A DNA stretch of 64,000 nucleotides from Takakia lepidozioides (taxonomy: Eukaryota; Streptophyta; Takakiopsida; Takakiales; Takakiaceae), in the NCBI GenBank assembly GCA_030704615.1, contig CM060732.1:47227053-47291052 (forward strand), in the 5' to 3' direction. The notes below the pieces were generated by a model. The model did no database searches, had not been told where the DNA came from, and worked only from the letters and a program-made list of their open reading frames with translations. Below, piece by piece: positions 1-12,091 of this stretch; position 1 is the stretch's first letter; each line of letters starts with the position of its first letter. The translations under genes and the position numbers were made by a program.

Positions 1-1350
1 CGCTGTTGCCATCCCTAGTTTTGCTTTTGGTACTCTGTCCGTAGGACTTCCCGGATTAGCGCAAAGTGCCCAAGAGAGGTATAGTGGGGATGTATCGGGG
101 GCGGAAGGATGGTCACTTAACGGATAACTTTATTAACAAAGAGAAGAGTTTTAAAGCTATGGGTAGAACTTAGTACTTAAAAGTAAGTCCATGCCGAGGT
201 TATTTGAAATATATTACAAAAGAAAGTCAGAAAGATAAAAAAGTTAAAAAGATTAAAAGGTTAAAGGTTCAATAATGTTAAAAGACTTGAAAATTTGAAA
301 AGCACTATGGAGTAGCTAAAAGCAATCTCAAAATAGACTCGCTTTTGGACCTTCTTTTGTAGTATATTTAAAGTGACATGAAAAAGACTTATTTTTTAAT
401 ACCTCAACTCCGAACATAGTGTTCCATGGCGCACATTAGAAAAGGCCCGGGAGTTTAATGTGACCCCTTCGGTCTTGCCTGCGTGGCACCCCCCCGCCAC
501 CCCAGCCGCACCCCCTTCCCCGGCTCTTGCGCGGCTCGCGGTTGCTGCGCCCCGCCCACCCCTCACGCTGCACCCCCCCCCCCGCCCCCCCCCCCCCCCC
601 CGCGCACCCCCATCCCCCCCCCCACCCCCCCCATGCCCGCCCCAGCCCGCCGGCCGTCACCACACCACATGAACTTTGTGGCACATGACACCTGTCACCA
701 TAACCCAACATTGCGCACGGGACACATCGCATGATGAAAGATGGATGGGATGCAACATGATCCATGTGCTGCAATCACCCATGATGATGGACGGCTTGAC
801 ATGACAGGATGTGACACATACTCATATATGGTCGTAGGGACATCGCGATGATCGTGCTTTCGTGCTTTTCGCGTCCAGTTCGCACGCACATGGTAGACCT
901 GTCGATTTGAATGCGGCCCTTCAGCTGTCACTCCCCACGTCGATGCTTGATTGATTTATTTCATGACAGCCACAGGATAGGTTTTCCAAGCTTCCTGGCG
1001 TTTGCATGGCCCGAAATGTAGGATCCCGGCGGAAGCGGTGTTACAAGCACTTCCTTGAGGAGTATGCATCGCGGCTGTTTTAAACTGTTGACTGAGTTGT
1101 GGCGGTGAAACGATTATTCATTCGACTTGAGTACAAGGTTTCTTTTTGGAGAATTTGGAAGTCATTCGTGTGATTTGCAACTATTTTATTCCTCTTGTTT
1201 GCCATTTCTGTCTGTTGCAGTCCATTTGCGTGCTTCATGTTAGTTTGAGTTCTTGCTTTCACATTCCAGCAACCTTTGCTCTGCTGGAGGATTCTTCAGG
1301 AGGAGGGTAGTGGATTTGGGGTGGGGGCCGATATGGTGAAATAATCCTCC
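1..1350. other. Intergenic DNA with a cytosine-rich tract
   Basis: No coding region can be supported here. The left 430 bases are AT-rich and unstructured. From about 480 to 660 the plus strand is strongly C-rich, with near-continuous C runs at about 572-633. The open frames across this tract are proline or glycine homopolymer artefacts. From 660 to 1350 I see nothing specific. Confidence 0.6.
572..633. repeat. Poly-C low-complexity tract
   Basis: About 60 bases are almost entirely C on the plus strand, broken by single G, A or T bases. The complement has many G runs, so a G-quadruplex or i-motif is possible. Length in the assembly may be unreliable. Confidence 0.8.
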
Positions 1351-4300
1351 ATGCGCGAAGCGCGTCGGACATACAATGAAACGTACGACTCTGATGAGTG
1401 GGAAAATCTCATATGCGAGGCTCACTCAGAAGCAAGGGTTGAGCAGCCCGGTGATGATAATAGGAAGCCATTCAAGTGTATCCACTGTCTTAAGCAATAT
1501 AAAGATAAGAAGAAACTTAACATTCACAGGATAAATGGTTGTGATGTTGCTGTGGGAAAGGGTGGGCCTAAACTGAAAATGTACCCTGTTTTTTAAAAGG
1601 GGCAGAAGCACATCATGGAGGCTGTTCTTGGTAAGCACGGGATGAAGCCTTCTTCCTGCAAGTTGATGAAGACGAGGGTAGAACGCGAGGAGATGACGGC
1701 AGAAGAGACTACACGAGAACCTAAGTGCAGGAAGCACATGAGTCTTCAGAAGGAGCCGGGAGTGGACTTTTTTGACGATGATGATGACGATGACGATTTC
1801 TAGTTGTTGGACGCACCACCTACGCTGCCACAGCAGACTGTTAGACCTCAGCGCATTCGATAGGACTCATTGGACGCACCTCTTCCATCACAGGAAAGTC
1901 TTCCATCTGAGCGCATTGTAAACTCTATGTTTGTATGACCTCCTGCCGTGCCGCAGCAAAGTCTTCGACCCGAAGTGCACGTTGGAGTTGCATCTTCAGG
2001 TAGACAAGATGACAGACCTCCAGTGCACATTCTGAAGTCCACAACCCTTGCACCGCTAAGTAGAGAAGAGGCAAGGGAAGGCTTTGTCAAGGCGTCGTTG
2101 CTACTGACCTCGGATATTGTTGGGTCTCCCATACCCGCACCTATTTCATGCCCAAGACTGACCTATCTGATGAAGTTCGACTTGTTGCCCGACGGATTTT
2201 CATCTTTGGATGAGCCTTCTTTTTTCAATCGTCATGTGGTTCTTATTGGGAAATTTGAGTTCGGGGACCAAATGATGGGCAACGCTTTTGGTTAATGGTG
2301 GCTTAAACGACGCTTCTTCTTGGCCTGCACCTTCATGGTCACAACTCCTTCTTTGATGATGCGTGTCTTTGCATTTTGTTTGAAGTTGCCTTTCAAGTTT
2401 AGGGTTTTTGGTTACTCTTCCTCTATTATTGACCAGCTTCATGACTCTGCAATGGCGGGGGAGCAGTTTGATGCACCTCTTGAGGAGAAGACAACTGTGG
2501 AAAATGTGGTGGAGCTATTTGCCATACGTCCTGGAGTAACTCGTGACCATCCCGCTCAGTTGGCAGAATGCCAACTGGTGATGGCACATCACAAGTATGC
2601 CATGGCATTGCTGGATTTCGAAATGAAAAGAATTGCAGCCCAGTCTGAGTTGGAGGCTCGTAGAAGGCAGTTTGTTGAGGACAACATGGCAAAATGGGAT
2701 AGAGAACAATATGATGAGAAACATGAGGGAATCTGGGGTTGGTCCCCTCTGTACCAAATTGTTGCAGCAGGTGAGATCCCTGAGTTGCCCCTCGATATGT
2801 TCACACATTTTGAGGATGAATCTGATAGGTTGATGGTCATTCTTGAGGCTGCTCGCCACCACGCTCCACCTCCAAACATTCCGCTTTTCAGCAGGGTGTT
2901 CCGTCTGGTTTGGATGTCTCACGTTCACAACATGAAACCTATGTCAATTCCCCGAAACTCCAACTTGTTAACTCTGTGAAATCATCTTCTCAACACAGAA
3001 GATGGCCAATGTGCCATTACAAATGCGGGTGAGAATTTCCTGCAGATTGGATACTTCCTGTACGGAGGCATGACCCCATACGAGGAAGCCTGAACCCAGG
3101 TGCGTGAAGGGCTTGCAGCCCTTCAGGAAGTGGGGAAAAAGGACTGCGAACACCTTTTTGAAGATCGAGATTGTTTCATGCGCGAGGTCCGATGCAAGGC
3201 TGTGCGTGACCTCGCCATTCTGAATCCTATTGCCTTCAGAATATTGTGGTGTGGGAGTATACCAACTGATGGTGCAAGGGGCAAGAAAAAAGCCTTGAGG
3301 GACTTCAACAAAAATTTGAAGCATCGGGAGGATGTCGACATGGGCTGGCTTCCTTGTCCACCAGGTGTGTATTGCCCTTACCACGGTTCGTGCTACTACA
3401 TTTCAGTTCCTGGTGGTTCTTAACAATGTCCCTGGTGTTGTTCTCATTTCATTTCTTGTCACGGCCACATTTCACAATGCCGATGTTGGTGTGCAGGTTG
3501 TCTTGACTACGGGGGATCCAGCCTACATGACAAACTTGAGGCTACCCGACAAATCCTCCATGAGGTCCACATTGAGAGGCTCGCAAGGGATGAGGCACGT
3601 TTCTGCAATGCCAAGTGTGGACATAAGGAGGCGGCTGTCCTTGAACCGCAGTCAAGCGCACTCGTTCACCTGAGTACAAATACAAACATGGGGACACTCA
3701 TTTTGGCCGCTAACATAGCATGCAATTCCACACCTTCTGATGAGGCCAACAATGTCGTGGTAGAACATGTGCTGTCGGATCATGTCCTCCCTCAAGCCCA
3801 AACGATCTTGCCTGCTGAAGAAACTTGTGGCGACATACAGTGCCCACAACCAGGTCCCATGACTCAACTTGAAATGGAACTAAGCGCCACTCAGGTATTT
3901 CCTGGATTGTGTCGACCGCCTCCCCCTGTGGCCTCTTTCACTTCAGAACAAACCCTCTGTGACATAACTGAGTTCCAAAGTCCACCACCCCTTAATATGC
4001 GATGTCCCACTGATGAAGGTGCTATTGTACATGCAGTAAGCATTGTTGGATCTTCCGTTACCCCAGCTACCTCAGTGCTTAAACATGGGACAGAGCCTCC
4101 CACCCCCAATGCGATGGTTCTCGCATTGCCTTCGCCCATGCGACCTTACCAAATCTTGTTTGATGGTGCTGATACACCTCACAGTACAGAGGCTACTACA
4201 CGATTTCATGGTGATGTACACGGCAACGTCCGGGCATTGAATAAAAATGCAACCACTGCCACCTTTACCAAACCCAAGCCCATCCATACCATGGTTGCTG

Positions 4301-4455
4301 CCAAGGCAAAGGATGTGTTGCCCCAACCAGCACTTGCATTGCAGCGCAACAAAACCATGTCCAGGTATCCAGTGCCATTGTGGTTTTTTTTAATGTTAAC
4401 GGTCTCTCCTCTCCAAATTGGAAATGGTGTATGTACGACGTTGCACATGCATTGA
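1351..4455 (+). pseudogene. 5' and central exons of an unrecognised gene upstream of a Ulp1-like domain
   Basis: A series of same-strand coding-looking segments lies at about 1351-1596, 1615-1803, 1948-2295, 2320-2979, 3100-3423 and 3688-4455, separated by stops and shifts. The first carries a C2H2-like pattern (FKCIHC followed by HRINGC) and an acidic N-terminus. The second ends in an aspartate run. The 2320-2979 segment has a charged, helix-like stretch (MKRIAAQSELEARRRQ). I do not recognise a family for this part. Because it leads directly into a Ulp1-like protease exon on the same strand, I infer it is the upstream portion of one gene, probably transposon-borne, that has decayed. The exon borders here are not resolved. 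Confidence 0.4.
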
Positions 4456-4641
4456 CATATTGGGCTCTTGGATGTGCAGGATACATGAAGGCCTCGAAAA
4501 CGTATTGTGAGTTGCAACGCGTGTGCACCTTTTTTCATGCATGATATGGTATACCTTCCATCCACAGTTTGCAAGTGGCCCGCATGTGCATAATTATGTG
4601 GGCGGATTCTCATAGCAATGAGGTATGTGCCTTTTTTGCAG

Positions 4642-5639
4642 GCGGGGCAGTGGTGCAGTGGTGGCAAAAACACATGACATATGGTTTTTGAAGGGCTCTC
4701 GGGTTTCGCAAGTTCCTCTTAGACTAGAAGATGCAGATGACTTGCTCTCTGCAAGGGGGTGGATTAGTGACCGTCTGATGGACTTCTGGGTGTCAGTTAA
4801 AATACTTTCTCTTCCTGAACATGTGTGCAATAAAATCCATGTTGTAGATAGCTTCACATGGATATGCCTTCACGATCATTGTGCAAAGCAGGCAAATAAA
4901 GTCGACTCTGTGGGGATTTGGATGCAAAGACGGTTCCCCTTCTTCAGGAGTGAGGGTGTTGAAGCCCTTATTGTGCCAATTTTATGCAAGTGAGTACAAT
5001 GTGTATGCATTTCTACCTTCTTGTTGCCGTACCTTTGAAGAAGGCCGTGCTCCATTGCTACATGTGGACTAACCTGCTGTTGTTGCCCCCTTGTGTAGTG
5101 ACCATTGGAGTTTGGTTAGCTTGGAACCGTCTCGCTACCTTCACTTGAATAGCATAAGAAGTTTGCACAAGTACCGTGCTTTCAAGCCATTGTTTGCTAC
5201 TTTCTGGGCCATGGTCAGAGGAATCAGCCCAGGAAGCCCCCAGTGGAAGGATGCGACTGACCTCAAGCGGTGGTTCTGCCCACCTGTTCCACAGCAGGCC
5301 AACACATGGCAGTGTGGTCTGTTTGTAGCTCATTACATTGAGCTGTACTTAGTGCAAACGTACTTGAATCCACAACATGGTGGTGCAGGCCCGGTAAGAG
5401 GCAGCTGCTCGTGGTTTACATGATCATTTGCTGCTTGTTTTAGTTGTGGACGTTCATGTGCTCGCGCAATGTGCTGAATCCATGTATCAGTAGAATGAAC
5501 ATGAATATCCTTACGAAAATTGTATGAATTTCTAACAATGATCATTGCTTGTTCATTGTTTGCTTTTGCATTCTTTGTTCTTCTTTCTTTGCAGCTCACA
5601 TCAGACTGCGCGAGAAAAGATATGAACTTCAAGACATGA
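4642..5639 (+). CDS. Ulp1-like (C48) cysteine protease domain, three exons, likely degenerate
   Basis: Three exons join cleanly. Exon one is 4642-4989, then a 109-nt intron (donor GTGAGT, acceptor TGTGTAG), exon two 5099-5393, and a tail exon from 5595 that stops at 5639 if phase zero is right. The spliced protein contains the Ulp1 hallmarks in order: ISDRLMDFW, then the catalytic-histidine block NDHWSLVSLEP, then QQANTWQCGLFVAHYI with the oxyanion Gln and nucleophile Cys. The family normally removes SUMO-type modifiers, and plant transposons often carry such domains. The triad Asp expected after the His block is Asn here (LHLNSIRSLHKY), so activity is doubtful. Gene context is a decayed upstream region, which favours a transposon-derived pseudogene over a host protease. 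Confidence 0.65.
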
Positions 5640-6790
5640 TTTTGCACGAGCTTGACGGTCACCCATCGCACGAGCCTCCATATGCAGTGCCCAAACCCCT
5701 ATGCAAAGTTGGAGATTGCAACAGCCCTGTCCTCCCTGTGGCCACCACTCTAGCTCCCCTCACACGCAGACGGTGTAAACGAGCCAGGAAAATCGCTTTG
5801 CGACATTGGATACAATTGGCTACAGAAAGTATTATTAATTAATTGTCTACCTTTCTGCGTTGATTTTTGTGGTCCTTTGCTTCCCACAACTGTGTCTTAT
5901 TCTTCTTACAGGCAGCACATTTCCGACCATCAGTGCACGTTCTCTGCTTTGTTTTGCAAGTTCGCTTCAGTCCCTCTTTCCTACCCCCAGTCAGCCCTTC
6001 TCTACATTGGGGTATGCTATTTCGGGATGTCTCCTCCTTCTCTCTAATGTTTTCGATTCAAGGGCATGCTGTTCAACATGATGGCAGCCAATGGGATCCC
6101 CGTTGCCCCACAATTTGCTAACACTCACTTCACAGTGCCACATTACTGTTCCGTTTCCTTGCTTACATGTATTGTGCAATGACATAATGCCCAATACTTA
6201 AGACTAGGACTGTTTCAACAAGTATATGTTGACAAGCACTGGTAACTGGGGTATTTCAATGTAGCTCCCTGCATGCAACACATGCCTACATTGCATATAA
6301 AAGCAAGCCAGGAACTGCATGTAAAGGAAATTGGTAACACCCCGCATATACCATTCCATGCAACAATCGTAAATGGGCACAATGCACACCCCAGTGCAAT
6401 CAGTCTTCCTCGCAATCACATGAATGTTATTGTGCTGGTGCCAGTGTGGCAATTGGTCTCTCAACAATGATATTGAATATAATTCGTGCCGAGCACCTGT
6501 GCTCTACACGCCACGAGGTCCAGTGTGTTGCACAATGGTGAATCAACGAAGTGTAGGGTTCTCTATGCGTGCCATTCGGATTTCCATAGTGATACATACA
6601 CAGAGGGCACCTGATATCAGGCTCGGAAATAAACTCCACAGCGGCATGATGGTTGTCTATAATGCGCACCAACCGTGATTGCACCAACATACGAAATTCG
6701 GGACGTTGTGGTCCATACATTTCCATGTCTATGGCACAATGTTTGAACACATGGGCCTCTCCATCCCCCCTCTCTCTTTGTCGTTGTCTT
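5640..6790. other. Intergenic, no gene seen
   Basis: Short frames on both strands show no domain or splice support. The first part may hold untranslated sequence of the Ulp1-like gene. Composition is balanced and no strong repeat is visible. Confidence 0.5.
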
Positions 6791-7216
6791 TCATTCAAAC
6801 ACATGAAAGGATTGAATATGCTGATGCTGAGACATTAGCTGGCGAATTTTGTCCCAAAGTGCGGCTCTAGGAACTGGTTCATTTGGGGCATAAATGTTAA
6901 TGAAGCCAATTGGCTCAGAGTCATTGGGAAAGATGAGAGAGCAGAACTGCACTCCCCCTTCCTCCCAGACTTCGTCTTTAATGAGAAATTGCTTTATTGA
7001 GGGCGAGAGGAGGATGAATCTTCCAGTGTGCAATAGCGATGTCTTAATGGAAATTGGAGACTGGAGAGGCAGGTTGTGAGGACCTAGAATTCGAGCAAAA
7101 TCATCTTGTGAGGGCGGGTAGGTTATAGAGGGTAGGATCTTCCAAGAGGATTGGAGAGAAAGGATAAGAACGGAGGCATGGGATTTTGCATTTGCTTCGG
7201 AGTTTAGGATTGACAT
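6791..7216 (-). pseudogene. LINE endonuclease-domain fragment
   Basis: The minus-strand frame contains WEEGGVQFCSLIF followed by GFINIYAPNEP and RAALWDKIRQLM. This is the NIYAPN / R..LW..I pattern of the apurinic-type endonuclease domain in L1-like non-LTR retrotransposons. Only the middle of the domain is present, with no reverse transcriptase attached, so this is a truncated relic. It lies next to, but apparently outside, the host gene at 7694-9872. Confidence 0.6.
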
Positions 7217-7693
7217 GGAAAAACAAAATAGGAATGGACCAAGCAGGGGATAGGGGGGATAGGGGACTCACAGAGAGCGGGAGGGATGCAGCTGGAGCAA
7301 GTGTTGGGGAAGGTAGAAGAGCATTGTGAACTGCAGGTTCGCTATGTAGCTGGGATGAGTGCGGCGTACTTTACTTGAACTGTTGAACATAGGGCATAAT
7401 TCTGCCAGTGCAGAATGTGATATTAAGAAAAAAACAAAAAAATATATTCCATTGCAAAGGATTAGGTGGAATGGGGTTTTCCAGACAAGGTATTCAAATT
7501 TACAAAGGACTGGTTTTTAGGAGAGGGTAGACAGAGAGAACACAATTAGAAGCTGTGGACTTAAACAACACCAGATCAGTTGTGAGCTGTACATTGTATG
7601 AAATCGGTATGACTGTTTTGCCTTCCTTTTAATCACACATCTGACATGCTCTCAATCTTCAGCCTCTTCGCGTTCAAATTCTAGAACCCAAGG
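7217..7693. other. Intergenic, probable 3' flank of the minus-strand gene
   Basis: No coding signal is seen. The part near 7650-7693 directly follows the stop codon of the minus-strand gene and is likely its 3' untranslated region. Confidence 0.4.
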
Positions 7694-9872
7694 CTAGCAA
7701 TTTTTACAAGTGTCGCCATGTCTGCAGCGCTTTACTTCAAAGATGTTTGCTTCATCGCCTGATGTCATTGCATAGTTCAGTACAATAGAGGCCGCCTGCA
7801 ACACAAAAATCCCAGAAAGCTGACTTAGAGAATGTCACTACTTTTGCTGCCATTTGCTTTCCTGCACTAGCCTGCTCTGTGCACAGCCCGAAGGACCATT
7901 GGCTGGTTCAAGGACTGATATCAGGATCACGCTGATTATTCAAACACAAGGCACAAACACCCAACCAGAGCCTCTTGTAAACTATCATCATCAGTTAAAC
8001 AGCCAAAATCTATCCAGCTAAATTCCACCTGAACCCACGCAGCAAGCAAAGACCAAATAATTTGTCTGCTGTGACTACTAAACTTCCTTCCTTTGGGATG
8101 TCCTCTGCATTTAAGCACGAACCTCATACTTAAAAGGAGGGAAAGGAAATCAACACATTTCTCCTGTTTCTAATTTGTTTGGAAGGGTTGCAGCCTGCAG
8201 GTATGGTTATCTATTATTGAGATACTGAATAGCAATAAGCAACCAAATCTCATCCTCTTGCAATGTGGCCTACTTGTAAACAGTTCCAAAATAAGCTCTA
8301 GGATGAATTAAACAACAACATGCACTATGAAGAGAAGGAAAGAGTTCTCACCTTGTCCTTGCTGCCAAGCTTATACTTTGAGACCAGACCTTTCAAGTAC
8401 TTGATATGCTGAGCCCACACAGCCAAAAACATTTCAAGATATCTAATGAAATTAGGTTCCCAGTCCCCTTCACATGATGCATTGTGCACCTAATTCCCTC
8501 AATGGAATCAACTCCATCAGGAGTCAAACCTCATTGTCAGACATGGTCCCTAAGATTTACAGGTACAGTACCTTTGTGTCAACAAGCTTTCAGCAAATAG
8601 CCCTGTGGTGGTGGGTAGGACAGCTGGAGGTCAGTGACTGGCCTCTAGCAACCCAGCTTCAAGTGATCCATAAAATCTGTAACCTATGATTACATGGATC
8701 GCTGGTCCTAGAAGAACTATGGGTCTGCTGGTGATATATGTGTGAACAAATGGGAATTAGAACTTACCCAATAACATATCCTAGGCTGACATGTCCTATG
8801 CCCTCTGGATAATACCTAAGCTGTCCTTCTTCTTCTTCTCTTCCTACATGTTGCAGGAAAATTTCAGGTCAATAGTTTGGCAGCATACTAAGCAATCACT
8901 GAACAAAATGCACTGTATATGAACTCTACTTGCCATGTATTCTATTACTCTGTCATGGCCTTAAGTCAATTAGCTTCTGAATTTAGGCGAGAGCAAGAGT
9001 GGAGTGCTTCATGAATACGACGGGATCTGGTTGACAAATTGTGACACCATCAGGCCACGGAAGTGTAACAACATTACTGAGGGCAAGAGGCTATAGTTCC
9101 ATCCAGCACCCCATCAAAGTAAGCATTGGCAAGCATTAGCTAGGAATGCACCTTCACCAATGTGCAGATTATTAACCAGTCAAAATCCCAAAATTTCAAC
9201 ACAACACACAGAAGAACAACGTTCATGAAGGAAACCAGGTTATAATGGTGGTCCAAACTAGAGAATGAGCACTTTCGTTGGGAAAAGGAACCAGAAAAGT
9301 TAGGTTGGGAAATCACCACATCGTCAAGTTTTTGAAAGCTTGTCACAAGGTCACTGTTGTCTTCAGTTGTGCTTTGCACCTGTCACCAGCAAGTTGCACC
9401 AATGAGAGATACAATGCACGACTAATCAACCAGAACTCTATACAGGCAGCCTGATCGAGCCGCTCAAACAGCCAGGCCAGGCGACCCTTGGACATATTGC
9501 AGACCAGCAGAAATCTGTGCAGAATTTCCTTCCCATACGTCAAGTTGTCTCACGTTGATCTTGCAACCTAGTTGGAAGATCTAACACTGTTGAGGTATCT
9601 TCAAGCACGAACCTTTGCTGAAATCGCTATGTCGTCATTCGACTGCTTCGCATACAGTATCACAATACGGAGTGCCTTGCCTGTGATGATCACCAGATCA
9701 AGAATGTTCAAAATTTCAGGACAAGACTACCTAGCTCTGGAAATATATCAAGGGCACTGTAAAGACAAGGCTTACCTGCATTAGGCAGAGCGTATTTCTC
9801 TGCCATGGCCTTCAGCCAGTCAAGTGCCTCTCTTTTCAAGCTTAGAGAGACTCCCGTCTTCTCGCCCTCCAT
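7694..9872 (-). CDS. Conserved-looking 134-residue protein, four exons, two internal repeats
   Basis: Exons on the minus strand are 9872-9776, 9680-9613, 8489-8352 and 7795-7694. All introns are GT-AG and all phases agree. The start ATG opens MEGEKTGVSLSLKREALDW, and the stop is TAG at 7694-7696. The protein has two similar halves. The first has WLKAMAEKYALP then KALRIVILYAKQS. The second has YLKGLVSKYKLG then KAASIVLNYAMTSGDEANIF and a Cys/His-containing tail (RCRHGDTCKNC). A linker with CEGDWEPNFIRYLEMF sits between. I do not recognise a named family. The repeated helix-like unit with Lys-Ala, Ile-Val and Tyr-Ala suggests a duplicated small helical domain. The clean splicing, absence of stops and lack of transposon features indicate a real host gene. 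It is divergent from the F-box gene at 12 kb. Confidence 0.75.
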
Positions 9873-12091
9873 TTTAAACAAGCCTTAAGCAATATCCAGA
9901 GAAGAAGACAATTAGAGGCTACCTTGTTGCTTCAGCTATAGCTCCGAACCCTGATAATCATACCAATCGTAACATCCATTGACAGCATAAACCTGATGTG
10001 TAGCTCAGATAACTCAATTCAAAGCATATCAATACGGATTGAGTTCCTTATCAACAACTGGATCATACCATGACTCAGTTCAAGCAATGCGGATTTCCCG
10101 GAAGGAGGGTGTACATTTTAGAGTTTCGGGCGTGCTTACGGTGTTTATCACTGAGCCAAGACGAGGCAGAGGGTCCAAGTATTGTGAAGGCGTTTGCCAG
10201 GGAGATATGTGTGTGTAATTTTCATCACTAGACGGTTTCTATATGGAGCAAATCGAAACCACAATTCTACAGTCACCGGACAACCACGATGTCCAATTCA
10301 CCGCTGATTGAAGGTGGTTGTAAGCCTAAGAATCTACGAGAGTGATGCAAAGTTGCATTTCTCAGAAGCTCACCTGGATAAGAACAGACACAGAATCATC
10401 CGCAAACTCCAGCGGCCTCCAAATCTCCACGGGCTCCTTTCTCGGATTCTCCAGGCTGTGACTTGACAGATCACTTCACAAAGGACCAAAGAAACCACTG
10501 ATAGTGACGAACGAAAGAAATCGATGCACGAACAAAGCTAGGCCGAACGGACAGGCTACCGGAACGAACGAGATACGCGAAGGGAAAATGATGGGCTCAG
10601 GGCCGGAAGCCCGTTTCTTGGTCTTGGACTGTAGCCTACAGTGGCACTTACTGTAGATCGCTGTAACAACATCAAAAACTTCATGATGGATCGTCACTTG
10701 GGTAGAGAGGACATCATGATAGGATCAAATCACTGGGACATTGGGAAAGTGTGCTGACTGGAGGGAGGTACACTGAAGTCCCACTTCCCGGAAACTGGGG
10801 GGTTGTTTCAGACCTCTATTATGGCGCTGCTGTATGCACCTTCTTTATGCAAGACACGGCTCTGAGCATATTGGCTGGGCCTCCCTTCTGGGCTAGGTCT
10901 GAAGATTGTGGAGAATTCTCGTCTCAAAGATTGATTGTTACCTTGACGGTTTCAGCTGGTGCTTGAAATCCGCACAACCCCTTTGGTTGAAATCCGCACA
11001 GCCTCTTTGGTTGGAAACAGGTTTCCAACCAAAATTTATGAAGGCTTCATGTTTGAGCTCGATTCTTTATAAGTTTTTCACCTTACTTTTTCGAAGCTTC
11101 TGTTGTCCTCCTCTACCCTTCTCCTGACGTACATAATTGCAACTCTTCGTCTAAGCTTCTGGGCTCTTCCTTGCTTGCCTATCCCCGCTGCACACTCGGC
11201 AATTCTGCAAAGTAAGGAAATTTTGAGTTTCATGAGTTTCTTGTGACTTGGATAATTTGGACGTTCACTCCAGCGATGGTGGGCTGGAAACCTTGGCTGC
11301 AGGTGATCTTAGTTTGATTGGCTGGAGTTTGAGTGAGGAGTTCTGATTGGGAGAGGGGCAGTTTTGATTACCTATGCGTAGTTAGGATCTTGTTTGACGA
11401 GAGGAACCTGCTACCAAGATACATGGGCTGGCTGTTTCAGAAGTCGAGACTCGGAAAAAGTTTTGCTCACAAATGCCAGCGTCTGAGCCGAAAAGTTGTG
11501 GGCTGCTTCCACTGCAATGGCGGTAATCGTACACACAGAAGGTATTTTCCACCGTCAAGATGGTTCTATGTTTCACTTTTCTACTCCTGACGGTCGATGT
11601 CAAAGAAACAAGTGGACTAGGAACTGTTTAGCATCCAGTTCAATCTTATCCGCAATTTACAAACATTGCTGTCTACAGCATATGGATGTCAATGTGAAGG
11701 GACAGTGTTTTTGACCCTCCTTCCTTTTTCCTTGAAAGAAAACCAAGATGCTTTGTATTGGCAGAAGACTACATAAGTATTGTCTACCTTCTTAACTGGT
11801 TCTTGTTTAGTGATTTGCCCCTGAACTGCTGATGCCATACTAAGCAAATGTAGGCTATACTTGGTCTTCCAGCTATTCTTGCATTCTGGATATCTTCACC
11901 TCTCATAGCTCTCTCCTTTTTTTGGGAAAACAAAACAAGACACCTTACTAACATCCCAAGTGTTGGGGCTAATTTGTTCTCTCTGCAGAATTGCTGAATG
12001 CCAAAGAAAATGTATTGAGGAAGATATCAGCCATGGATGCAGTGAGGCAGGTATTGCAGGCAGCCATGGTCAGGAGCTACAGCAAGTGTTT
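9873..12091. promoter_or_regulatory. Shared upstream region between two divergent host genes
   Basis: This 2.2-kb stretch separates the starts of the 134-residue gene (minus) and the F-box gene (plus), so promoters and 5' untranslated exons of both must lie here. No convincing core promoter motif was pinned down. A plausible intron acceptor (CTCTCTGCAG) ends at about 11988, just upstream of the F-box coding start, suggesting a spliced 5' leader. A tandem copy of TTTGGTTGAAATCCGCACA-like sequence occurs near 10980. Confidence 0.4.

Noticed and set aside
460-774. Proline-rich and glycine-rich ORFs
   Set aside because: They translate a poly-C tract and have no start context, domain or splice support.
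11333-11590. Upstream coding exon of the F-box gene
   Set aside because: The donor near 11521 does not join the F-box frame in the right phase; more likely part of a 5' leader or nothing.
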